Assembly (NCBI GenBank): GCA_963704535.1
Contig: OY969916.1
Location: 1 to 64,000, forward strand
Source of the DNA: G963704535 sp963704535
GTDB lineage: Bacteria; Chloroflexota; Chloroflexia; Chloroflexales; Roseiflexaceae
Reading direction: 5' to 3'
Length of the DNA: 64,000 bases
In this document: positions 29,832-39,200 of the stretch, one piece after another
How the letters are laid out: every line of letters starts with the position of its first letter
How positions within the stretch are numbered: the stretch's first letter is position 1
Translations under genes and position numbers: made by a program
Notes under the pieces: generated by a model
Told to the model about the DNA's origin: nothing
The model's database searches: none
What the model saw: the letters and a program-made list of their open reading frames with translations, nothing else

Positions 29832-30643
29832 TCAACCGAGGATCTGCGACGCCGGGCTCCCCTCGGCGACCACGATCGACGCGGTTCCCAGGGTGGCGGT
29901 GGCGATCGTGAACGGCGGTCCCGACCCCGAGCTCCATCGGTACCCGCTGGGCGTCGACGGGTCGAGCTGGAGCTCGACCGCGATCTCCAGCACCGGTTCG
30001 CCGCCGGTCAGGAAGTCGACGAGGTCGCTGTTGTCGCCGAGGTTGAGCCGGATCGCGCGGGTGATGCCGGCAACGTGGAGACGCTGCCCACGGTGCCCAG
30101 GATCGACCCGTACTGCGCGTCTGGGGCCGTCGATGGTGAGACGAAGACCCGCATGCCGTTGCGGACGATCTTGCCTTCCTGCGCCGGCACGTACACGACC
30201 ACGATCAGCTCGTCGCCCTCGGCGACGAGCGTGACCACCGGCGTGCCGACCGCGTTGTACGTGCCCGGTTTGACCAGGATCGTCGCCACGTCGCCGGTCA
30301 CGGGCGCCTCGATGTCCACGACCTGGCCGTCGCGCTGGCGCAGCCGGGCGAGCGGCTGACCCTGCTCGACGTGATCACCGTTCTCCACCAACAGGGCGGT
30401 GACGAACCCCTCGGTCTCGACGCCGACCTCGTAGAGGCCGTGCGGTGGCAGGAGCATGCTCTGGCCCTTCACCTCCGTCGGTGCGGACCCGAAGAGTGCC
30501 CACACCAGCACGGCGGCCAGCAGCACGATGACCCCGAGGAAGACCATCCACGTCTTGGTGGTCGTGACGTGCAGCCGTCGGTCGAGCACCTCGACCGGCA
30601 ACGGCGCGACGTCGGTCGAGGGGTCAGCCTGAACCGCCCTCAT
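29832..30643 (-). CDS. HlyD-like adaptor of the NHLP secretion system (one frameshift)
   Basis: ATG 30643 gives a short cytoplasmic tail, one membrane helix (WMVFLGVIVLLAAVLVWALFG) and a biotinyl-lipoyl-like region GLYEVGVETEGFVTALLV, ENGDHVEQGQPLARL, IEAPVTGDVATILVKPG. After an indel near 30,065 the protein continues as ITRAIRLNLGDNSDLVDFL to VAEGSPASQILG with a stop at 29832. This is the membrane-fusion partner that normally precedes the two ABC genes of NHLP systems. No precursor peptide gene was seen next to it. Confidence 0.78.
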
Positions 30644-30679
30644 CGGCGGCGAGGTTAGCCCCTGACCAGGTCGTTCTGG

Positions 30680-30752
30680 AGCGGACGACGGGATTCGAAC
30701 CCGCGACCCTCACCTTGGCAAGGTGATGCTCTACCAGCTGAGCCACGTCCGC
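30680..30752 (-). tRNA. tRNA-Gly (anticodon GCC)
   Basis: On the minus strand the 73-base gene starts GCGGACG and ends CGTCCGC plus discriminator T. The D-loop reads GCTCAGCTGGTAGAGC, the anticodon stem CACCT with loop TGCCA-type (TTGCCAA, anticodon GCC), and the T-arm GGGTTCGAATCCC. No CCA is encoded. It separates the exporter operon from the glycosyltransferases. Confidence 0.95.
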
Positions 30753-30865
30753 ACGGTCTGTTGTGGAGCCCACACGGTATCAGCGCGACGGCCGGACCGA
30801 CATGTTCCGATGTCGGTCCCGACCTCCCAGCGAACTCCCAGGTCGGTCTCACCGGGCGCTGACCC

Positions 30866-31650
30866 GTGATGTTCATGATCCTGGTCATGGCCCTCGTCGC
30901 CGTGGAACCCCCCGCTCCACCAGCCCCGACCGCGCCACGGCTGCCGACCGTGGAGATCGTGGTCCCCACCCACAACGAGGCCCACGTCCTCGACGCCAGC
31001 GTCACCCGGCTGTCCCGGTTCCTGAACGATCACTTCCCGCTGCCGTGGCGCATCACGATCGCCGACAACGGCAGCACCGACGGCACGTCAGTGGTCGCCC
31101 GCCGCCTGGCCCGGACGATGCCGAGCGTCGCCGTCCTCGTGCTGCCGACGCGCCGGGCGCGGCGGTGCGCTGCGGACGGCGTGGACGCGCAGCCGGGCCG
31201 ACATCGTCGCCTACACCGACGTCGACCTGTCGACCGACCTCGACGCCCTGCTGCCGCTCGTCGCGCCGCTGATCTCCGGGCACAGCGACGTCGCCGTCGG
31301 CTCCCGACTCGCGTGGGGCGCCCGCACCAGCCGCGGCGTCAAGCGGGAGGTCATCTCCCGCGGCTACAACCGCCTCCTCCGGCTCACGCTGCGCACCCCG
31401 GTGCACGACGCCCAGTGCGGCTTCAAGGCGATGCGCGCGGCGGTCGCCCGCGAGCTGCTGCCCGCCGTTCGCGACGACGGGTGGTTCTTCGACACCGAGC
31501 TGTTGATCCGGGCCAAGCGCGCCGGGCTACCGGGTGTTCGAGGTGCCGGTCGACTGGGTCGACGACGACGACTCGCGGGTGAAGATCCTGCGCACCTCGT
31601 GGGACGACCTCCGTGGCGTCGCCCGGCTGGTGCTCCGGGAACGGGCGTGA
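30866..31650 (+). CDS. Glycosyltransferase family 2, dolichyl-phosphate-mannose-synthase-like (frameshifts)
   Basis: GT-A fold transferase. After a short hydrophobic start the domain reads VEIVVPTHNEAHVLDASV, RITIADNGSTDGTSVVARRLA, then one frame over DIVAYTDVDLSTDLDALLP (the DxD-type metal site), AVGSRLAWGARTSRGVKRE, VHDAQCGFKAMRAAVARELLP and WFFDTELLIRAKRAG. After another indel near 31,530 it continues FEVPVDWVDDDDSRVKILRT to the stop at 31650. It likely makes a polyprenyl-phosphate sugar used by the next gene's membrane transferase. Confidence 0.82.
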
Positions 31651-31669
31651 CGACGTACGCCTCGCCGCC

Positions 31670-33674
31670 ATGGGCGGCGCCGTCGCCGGCCGACGCACCC
31701 AATCGAGCTCCTCGACGACCCGACGACGCCCGGTCGTCGCCGGGACGACGGCCCGCGCCCGATGGGAGCTACCGGCGTTCGTCGCGCTGCTCGCCGCCAC
31801 CGCGGTGCTGTACCTGTGGGGCCTGTCGGCGTCCGGGTGGGCCAACTCCTTCTACTCGGCCGCCGCCCAGGCCGGCTCGCAGAGCTGGAAGGCGTTCCTG
31901 TTCGGATCGTCGGACGCCGCCAACTCGATCACCGTCGACAAGCCGCCGATGGCGCTGTGGCCGATGGCGCTGTCGATCCGGGTCTTCGGGCTGAGCTCGT
32001 GGAGCATCCTCGTCCCGCAGGCGCTGATGGGCGTGGGCACGGTGGCGATCATCGTCGCGACGGTGCGCCGGCGGGTCGGCGCGGCGGCCGCCCTGCTGGC
32101 GGGCGCCGCCTTCGCGCTCACCCCGGTCGCCGCGCTGATGTTCCGCTTCAACAACCCCGACGCGCTGCTCGTCCTGCTGATGACGCGCGGCGGCGGCGAC
32201 CCTGCTGCGGGCCATCGACGACGGACGGGCCCGGTGGATGGTCGCGACCGGTGTGCTCATCGGGTTCGCCTTCCTCACCAAGCAGCTGCAGGCGCTGCTC
32301 GTCGTGCCCGGGTTCGCGGTCGCGTACCTCGTCGTCGCACCCGGCGGGTGGTGGCGGCGCGTGCGCCACGTGCTGCTCGGCGCCGGCCGGCGATCGTCGC
32401 CGGCGCCGGGTGGTGGATCGCCGTCGTCGACGCTGTGGCCCACCGGCTCGCGGCCGTACGTCGGCGGCTCGCAGACGAACAGCATCTTCGACCTCACGTT
32501 CGGCTACAACGGCTTCGGTCGCCTCACCGGCAACGAGGACGGCAGCGTCAGCCGGCGGCCATCAGGCGGGCTGGGGGCGAGACGGGCATCGGACCGCCTC
32601 GTCGACGGCGCCAACGGTGGCCAGATCGCCTGGCTGCTGCCGGCGGTCGCTGGTCGTCGGCGTCGCCGCGCTGTGGTACTCGCGGCGGCGCGCCCCGCAC
32701 GCGACCGGCGCGCGCCGTGCTCCTGGTGTTCGGCGGTTGGCTCGTCGTGACCGTGGCTGGTGTTCAGCTACATGCAGGGGATCTTCCACGAGTACTACAC
32801 GGTCGCCCTCGCCGTGCCGATGGCCGTCGTCGCCGGCGCCGGTGCCGGCATCGTGTGGCACCATCGCCGCGAGGTGCTGGGTGCCGTGCGTGCTGGCGGC
32901 GGCGACCCTCGCCGACCGCGCTGTGGTCGGCGACCCTGCTGCGCCGCAGCGTCGGCTGGAACGCCTGGCTCCCGACCGCCGTCACCGTCGTCGGGATCGT
33001 CGCCGCCGTCGGGTTCCTGGTGACGGCGAGGCTCGGTCGCCGCGTGGCGGCGCTGGCGGCCGGCGGGAGCGGTCGTCGCCGTCCTCGCCGGACCGGCATC
33101 GTTCGCCATCGCCACGGCGGCGACGCCGCACACCGGCTCGATCGTGACCGCCGGCCCGCAGGTCGCCGGGACGGGGCTCTTCGGCCGCCTCGGGCTTCCC
33201 GGACTCGGCGGCGGCGGTGCGGCCGCGCGCCCGACCGCCACGGCGCGCCGGCCGGGCGATCGACGCCGCCGACGACTCGGCGGCACCGGCGCCGCGCCGA
33301 CGCCCCGGCATCGGCGGGCTGCTCGGGACGTCGGTGCCGAGCGCCGACGCTCGCGCGCCGCCCTCCTCGAGGACGCCGACGACTACACGTGGGTCGCCGC
33401 CACCACCGGCTCCAACAACGCCGCCGGGTACCAGCTGGAGACGCAGCGCCCGGTCATGCCGATCGGCGGCTTCAACGGGTCCGACCCGTCGCCGACGCTC
33501 GCCGAGTTCCAGCAGCTCGTGGCCGCCAAGCAGATCCACTGGTACCTCGCCAGCGGCCTCGAGCGGGTGGGTGCCAACGGCGGCAGCCGGGCCGCCGCCG
33601 ACATCGCCCGCTGGGTCGCCGCCAACTTCCCGTCCCGTGAGGTCGGTGGGGTGACGCTCTACGACCTCAGCTGA
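31670..33674 (+). CDS. Membrane glycosyltransferase of the GT39/ArnT group (several frameshifts)
   Basis: Polytopic transferase that uses lipid-linked sugar. From ATG 31670: ELPAFVALLAATAVLYLWGL, the periplasmic loop FYSAAAQAGSQSWKAFLFG with the catalytic-type segment ANSITVDKPPMALWPMAL, then FRFNNPDALLVLLM. Frame-shifted pieces follow (GVLIGFAFLTKQLQALLVVPG, GGSQTNSIFDLTFGYNGFGRL, MQGIFHEYYTVALAVPMAVVAG). The C-terminal soluble domain is TWVAATTGSNNAAGYQLE through VGGVTLYDLS. At least five indels. It directly follows the GT2 gene, a common pairing in actinobacteria. Confidence 0.8.
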
Positions 33675-33688
33675 CCCATCATGGGCGG

Positions 33689-34482
33689 ATGGGCCAGATC
33701 GACGACGAGACCGCGGTGCGCGCCGTCGGTGACGGCAGCTACGCGACGCGGCTCTCGGCGAACTGGTGCATCGGCAACAACCCGAACGGTGGCTACGCGG
33801 TCCAGCCGGTGCTGCGGGCGCTCGCCGACCTGACCGGCCGCCCCGACCCGACGTCCGTGACCGTGCACTACCTGCGCCCGGCGCTCGGCGACGTCGACGC
33901 CACCATCACCACGGCCGTCGTGCGCGCCGGCCGATCCGGCACCAACGTCACGGCGACGCTCATCCAGGACGACGAGCCCCGCCTCACCGTCGCCGCCATC
34001 ATGGGTGACCTCGCCACGGCCGTCAGCGACGCCCCCGACCCCGGCCTCGGCGTCGCGGCGCCGGTCATCCCGCCGCCGGAGGAGTGCATCGACCGAGCCG
34101 AGCTCGGCCAGGGGTCGAGCTGCCGTTGCTGTCGCGCGTCGAGGTGCGGGTCCGGCGCGACCAGCCGCCGGACGATGCCGCGACGGTCGACGGGTGGATC
34201 CGGCTGTGTGACGGCACACCGGCGTCGGCGCCGTCGCTGGTGCTGTTCGCCGACGCCTTCCCGCCGGCCGTCCACGCCAAGGTCGCGCGGGTCGGCTGGG
34301 TGCCGACGCTGGAGCTGACGGCCCACGTCCGCCGTCGACCACAAGACGGGTGGGTGCAGGCCCGGATGACGTGCGACGACGTGGCCGGCGGGCGGATGAT
34401 CGAGACGGGCTCGCTGTGGGACAGCTCGGGTGCGCTGGTCGCCCGGTGCCGTCAGCTCGGCATGCTGCTCAGCCCGCGGTGA
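33689..34482 (+). CDS. Acyl-CoA thioesterase, TesB-like double hotdog (one frameshift)
   Basis: Starts at ATG 33689 with SYATRLSANWCIGNNPNGGYAVQPVLRAL, the first hotdog helix, and TSVTVHYLRPALGDVDATI. After one indel near 34,120 it continues VELPLLSRVEVRVRRDQPPDD, WIRLCDGTPASAPSLVLFADAFPPAV and VPTLELTAHVRRRP, the second hotdog. About 264 residues. It should hydrolyse acyl-CoA or acyl-carrier thioesters. The last 14 bases overlap the convergent DUF72 gene. Confidence 0.8.
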
Positions 34483-35218
34483 GCCGCTGGCGCAGCCAGC
34501 GGGCGTCGTCCACCGCGGCGCCGCCGTAGTCGTTGTTGAAGTAGGCGTAGACGTCGCAGCCGTCGTCGCAGCCACGCGGCCAGCCGGTCGCCGGCGTCGT
34601 CAGGCGGCGACCGGTGTAGCGACCGACGTACGCGTGGTTGGCGGCGTCGGGGCCGTGGAAGCGGACGTAGGTCCAGTCGGGCGGTGCGCACCCACGGGTG
34701 GTCGGGAGCAGGTCGTGGATGCACAGCGCGGCGCCGTGGCGGGCGAGCACGGCGTAGACGTCGTCGCAGAGCCACGACGGCGTCGCGGACCTCGACGGCC
34801 CACCGCCACGTCGGCGCCGAGCGCGCGCGATCGAGGAACGGCGTCGAGGCGGCCGACGTCGACGCGCCAGCGGGGCGGGAGCTGGAACAGGTGCGGCCCG
34901 GCGACGGCGGCGAGCGGCGCGAACCGCTCGACGTGCGTCGGGCCAGCCACGACTCGGGGTCCTTGAGCTTCTTGCGGTGGGTGCCGAACTGCCCGACCTT
35001 GACGGCGTACAGGAACCCGGGCGGCGCCTGCGGTCGCCCAGCGCTCGACCATCGTCGCCGCCGGCAACCGGTAGAAGGTGCGTGTTCAGCTCGACGGTGT
35101 CGAACATCGACGCGTAGCAGTCGAGCCAGGCCCGGGCGGGCAGGTCGGCCGGGTAGACGGTGCCCCGCCAGTCCCGGTACGAGAAGCCGGAGCACCCGAC
35201 GCGCACTTCACCGGTCAT
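34469..35218 (-). CDS. DUF72 family protein (several frameshifts)
   Basis: ATG 35218 starts EVRVGCSGFSYRDWRGTVYP, the hallmark N-terminus of the DUF72 TIM-barrel family, followed by LDCYASMFDTVELNT, PPGFLYAVKVGQFGTHRKKLKD, TYVRFHGPD and the C-terminus YAYFNNDYGGAAVDDARWLR. Four or more indels interrupt it. The family has no established activity in most organisms. It is convergent with the thioesterase and divergent from PAP2. Confidence 0.78.
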   Translation of the reverse strand: MTGEVRVGCSGFSYRDWRGTVYPADLPARAWLDCYASMFDTVELNTHLLPVAGGDDGRALGDRRRRPGSCTPSRSGSSAPTARSSRTPSRGWPDARRAVRAARRRRRAAPVPAPAPLARRRRPPRRRSSIARARRRRGGGPSRSATPSWLCDDVYAVLARHGAALCIHDLLPTTRGCAPPDWTYVRFHGPDAANHAYVGRYTGRRLTTPATGWPRGCDDGCDVYAYFNNDYGGAAVDDARWLRQRLTAG

Positions 35219-35266
35219 CGATGCTCCGTTTTCCCCACGGCGAACGGGGGTACCCATTGACACCCC

Positions 35267-36101
35267 ATGAGGGTGACGTTGGTGGTCGTGCTGGTGGCCG
35301 TCGCTGCCGGCGCGCTGGGCTTCACGTTCTCGGCGCGCCACCAGCTCGACCTCGACGCCTCTGACGAGCTCGGTCGCCTGCCCCGTCTGCGGCGCTTCCT
35401 CGGCGAGCGGTTCGACCAGCAGTCGCTGCGCGGCCTGCTGGTCACGGTGTCCTTCGCCGTCGTGCTGGTGGTCGCGCTGGCGGTCGGCGGTCTGCTCGAC
35501 ATGGTCGCCACCGACGAGGGCCTCGCCGAGTACGACGACAACGTCGCCGAGTGGGGTTCGCGCAACGCCTCCAGCGAGGCCGTCGACGTGCTCCGGGTGA
35601 TCACCGAACCTCGGCAGCACGTGGCTGCTCACGATCGTGCTGGCGGCGACCGCACTCGTTGCCTGGCTGGTCCGCCGCAGCCTCGTGCCGTTGGCGTTCC
35701 TGGCCGTCGTCGGCCTCGGTCAGGGCCTGCTCGTCAACCTGCTCAAGGTGATCATCGACCGCGATCGCCCCGACGTCTTGCAGCTCGTCGCCGTGCGCGG
35801 GCCGTCGTTCCCGTCAGGGCATTCGGCCGGCGCAGCGGCGTGCTGGGCCGCCGTCGCGCTGGTCATCGCCTACGGCCGATCCCGGCGTTGGCATGCGGCG
35901 CTGGCTGCTGGCGCGGTGCTGATCGCCGTCGCCGTCGCCACGAGCCGGGCGCTGCTGGGGGTGCACTGGCTGACCGACGTGCTGGCTGGCCTGGCGGTCG
36001 GGTGGGGGTGGTGCGCGCTCGTCGCGGTGGCGTTCCAGACGCGCCTGAGCGCGTCCCCTGCCCGTCGTCGACCCGCAGCGTCGTCCCCGGCTCCAGGCTG
36101 A
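35267..36101 (+). CDS. PAP2-superfamily membrane phosphatase (one frameshift, 3' end at a contig junction)
   Basis: Membrane phosphatase with helices VTLVVVLVAVAAGALGFTF, LLVTVSFAVVLVVALAVGG, and after an indel near 35,610 LLTIVLAATALVAWLV and LVPLAFLAVVGLGQGLLV. The three active-site motifs are present: KVIIDRDRP, PSFPSGHSAG and SRALLGVHWLTDVLAG. The family acts on undecaprenyl diphosphate or phosphatidate. The last true residues are near FQTRLS; the remainder up to 36101 lies at or beyond the point where the DNA changes to another genome, so the C-terminus is not reliable. Confidence 0.78.
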
Positions 36102-36105
36102 TGGC
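36050..36105. other. Junction between two unrelated genomes (probable contig chimera)
   Basis: Up to about 36,085 the plus strand encodes the end of the PAP2 protein in GC-rich actinobacterial DNA. From about 36,090 onward the minus strand encodes a condensation domain start (ERLWFLEQLHPGLAAYHLSVAIS) that suddenly turns into the antisense of PAP2. Neither protein is complete. Codon style, indel density and repeat content all change here. Confidence 0.75.
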
Positions 36106-36285
36106 GACACTCAGGTGATACGCGGCCAGGCCAGGGTGCAATTGCTCCAGAAACCACAGGCGCTCCTGGGCAAATGCGAGCGGCGCCCGGCGTGGCTGGT
36201 GAGCGCGCGCCTCCAGCAGCCGCGCCAGCAGCGCGCGCTTCTCCTCGGCTGTGCGTCGCTCCGGCGATTCCACGTCATGGCTCAT
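36085..36285 (-). CDS. Start of a third NRPS gene, condensation domain cut at the junction
   Basis: ATG 36285 overlaps the stop of the upstream synthetase (ATGA), so it is the next gene of the operon. The first 30 residues (SHDVESPERRTAEEKRALLA) are the linker typical of NRPS N-termini, followed by the C1 motif LAFAQERLWFLEQLHPG. After AISLE the sequence no longer resembles a condensation domain, because the contig changes source. In the real genome the gene must continue with at least one more module and probably the termination domain. Confidence 0.75.
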
Positions 36286-39200
36286 GGCCGCTCCTCCGTA
36301 GCGCGCAGCAGATCGCCCAGCAGCGCGTCAACTTCTGCTTCCGATAGCTCATCCAGTTGGCCGAGTTGCGCCAGCGCGTGTTCCTGCTCCAGGTCTCTGA
36401 AGTCGCTGATCGCCGGCCCGGCGCTCTGGCCCTGGTCGATCGCCGCCGCCACTCCGGCCACGGTCGGTCGCTCGAAGATCTGCCGCAGCGGCAGATCGAC
36501 CTGGAAGGCATCGCGCACCTGTGCGATCAGCCGGGTCGCCAGCAGCGAGTGGCCGCCCAGCGCGAAGAAATCGTCCTCCACGCCGATCGAGTCGCGCCCG
36601 AGCAGTTCGACCCAGATCGCGGCGACCTGCGCCTCGGTTGGGGTGCGCGGCGCGACGTGGCCGCCCGTGGCGCCGGCTTGGCTCCAGTCGAGCGCCGGCA
36701 GTGCCCGCCGATCGACCTTGCCATTGGCATTCAGCGGCAGCGCCGCCAGCGGCACAAACGCCGAAGGCACCATGTAGTCGGGCAGCCGCTCTTTGAGAAA
36801 TGCACGCAACTCCCCTGGGAATTGAAAATTGAGAATTGAGAATTGAGAATCTTCCTGCTCACTCGTTTGTTCTTTATTCTTTGTTCTTTGTTCTTGGCCA
36901 GGGACGACGTAGGCCACCAGCCGCATATCATCGTCGTCGGGGCAGGTAACGACTACGCAGTCGCGCACGGCCGGGTGGGCGGCCAGCGCTGCCTCGATCT
37001 CGCCCGGCTCGATCCGGAAGCCGCGGATCTTGAGCTGGAAGTCGGCGCGGCCGGCGAACTCGACCAGCCCATCTGGCCGGTAGCGCCCCAGGTCGCCGGT
37101 GCGGTAGAGCCGAGAGGATGGAAGATAGAAGATAGAGGATAGCTTTTCCTGAGCAGCGACACAGCTATCTTCTATCTTCAATCCTCTATCCTCTATCTTC
37201 GTGAAGGGGTCAGGAATGAACCGCTCCCTGGTCAGATCGGGGTCGCGCAGGTAGCCCTGGGCCAGGTGCGGGCTGCGGATGTAGATCTCGCCCAGCTCGC
37301 CGACGCCCGCGAGCGCGCCGGTGGGGTTGAGTATCAGCAGTTGGGTGTCGCGCACGCCCTGGCCCAGCGGTATCGCCTCGCGAACAAGCCGACCGTTCTG
37401 GTCCTGCCGATCGGGCACGATATAGTAGCCCAGGGCGCGCTGGGTCTCGGTCGCGCCGTACAGATTGACGCAGAGCACCTCGGGCGCGATCCGCCGTAGT
37501 CGTCGCACATCCGCCCATGCCAGCGCATCGCCGCCGAAGAACACCCGTCGCAGCGACAGGATCGGCGTCGGGCCGGCGGCCTCGGCCAGCAGTTGTCCCA
37601 TCGCCGGCGTCAGGTTGGCCACGCTGATGCGCTCGCGCCGCATCCAGTCGGCCAGCCAGCCGGGGCGCACGAGCTGCTCCGGCGCGGGCACGCAGATGGT
37701 CGCGCCCACCCAGAACGCCGTGAAAATGTCGCGCTGGAGCGGGTCGTGTGCCAGGCCCGACAGCAGGCTGTAGCGGTCGCCGTCGTCGAGCCCGAAGGTC
37801 TGACTTAGCCAGGGCAGGTAGTGCGAAAGCGCGCCGTGCCGCCCCAGGATGCCCTTGGGCCGGCCGGTCGAGCCAGAGGTGAAGCTAATGCAGGCCAGGT
37901 CGTCCGGCCCGATCGGCACTTCGACGGGATCGGCGGAGTAGCTTTCCAGCAAGCCCAGCCGCTCGGCCTCAGCCCGCAGCGGCAGGCTAATGCGGCAGCG
38001 CAGCCCGACGCCGGCGGCCCAGGTCTCCAGGGCCTCGGGCAGGTCACTTGCGGCGATCTGAATCAGGGCGCGCGGCTCGGCCAGCGCCAGCCAGTCGGTC
38101 AGGCGCGCCGCCGGGTAGCTCGGATCGAGGATCGTGTAGGTCGCGCCGGCCTTGAGCGTGCCAAGCAGCGCCCAGACCAGCGCCGCGCTGCGGTGGGCGT
38201 AGATCGCCACGCAGTCGCCCCGCTCGACGCCATGCGCCAGCAGCCAGGCCGCCAGCCGGTTGCTCCACTGGTCCAGTTCGGCATAGCTCCAGCGCTCGTG
38301 CTGGTCGATCAACGCTTCCTGAAACGGGCGGCGGCGCGCCTGCCGGGCAAACTGCTCGTGGACGGCGCCGTACCAGGTCGCGTCAAGCGGCGCAGCCGGG
38401 TCGGGTAGCCGCGCCGCCGCTGACGGCGTAACCAGGCTCAACGTTCCGATCGGGGCATCCGGCTGCGCGTTGGCTTGCTCCAGCAGCAACTCCAGTTGAG
38501 CCAACATCTCGCCGGCGCGCTCCGGCCCAAACAGGTCGGCGTTGTAGACCAGGTCGCAATGCAGCCGGTCGCCGCGCTCGGCCACGTACAGCGTCAGGTC
38601 GAACTTCGAGCCGGTCTCCGGCGGCGAAAGCACCTCTAGCTCCAGCCCCGGTAGCCGCACGTCGTCGTAGGGGACATTGAGCATGTTCAGCATGACCTGG
38701 AAGACAGGCGAACGGCTGAGATCGCGGGAGGGCTGGATGTGGGCGAGCAGTTGCTCGAAGGGCAGGTCCTGGTGGGCGTAGGCGCCGAGGGTGGTGGCAC
38801 GCACGCGGTCGAGCAGGACGCGGAAGGAGGGGTCGCCAGTCAGGTCGGCGCGCAGGGCCAAGGTGTTGAGGAAGCAGCCGATCAGCGGCTCGGTCTCGGT
38901 GAGGGTGCGACCGGCGATCGGGCTGCCGACGATGAGGTCGGACTGGCCAGTCAGGCGGTGGAGCAGGGTCTGGAAGGCGGCCAGCAGCAGCATAAACAGG
39001 GTGACGCCTTCGGCTTGGGCGAGGGCTTGGAGGGCGGCGGTAAGCTGGGGCGGGAGCGAGCGGGAGATGGTGGCGCCTCGGAAGGACTGGACGGGCGGGC
39101 GGGGGAAGTCGGTGGGCAGGTCGAGCACGGGCAGCGGAGCGGCGAGGCGTTCGCGCCAGTAGGCCAGGGCCGGGGCCAAGGCGGCATCGTTGAGTTGCTC

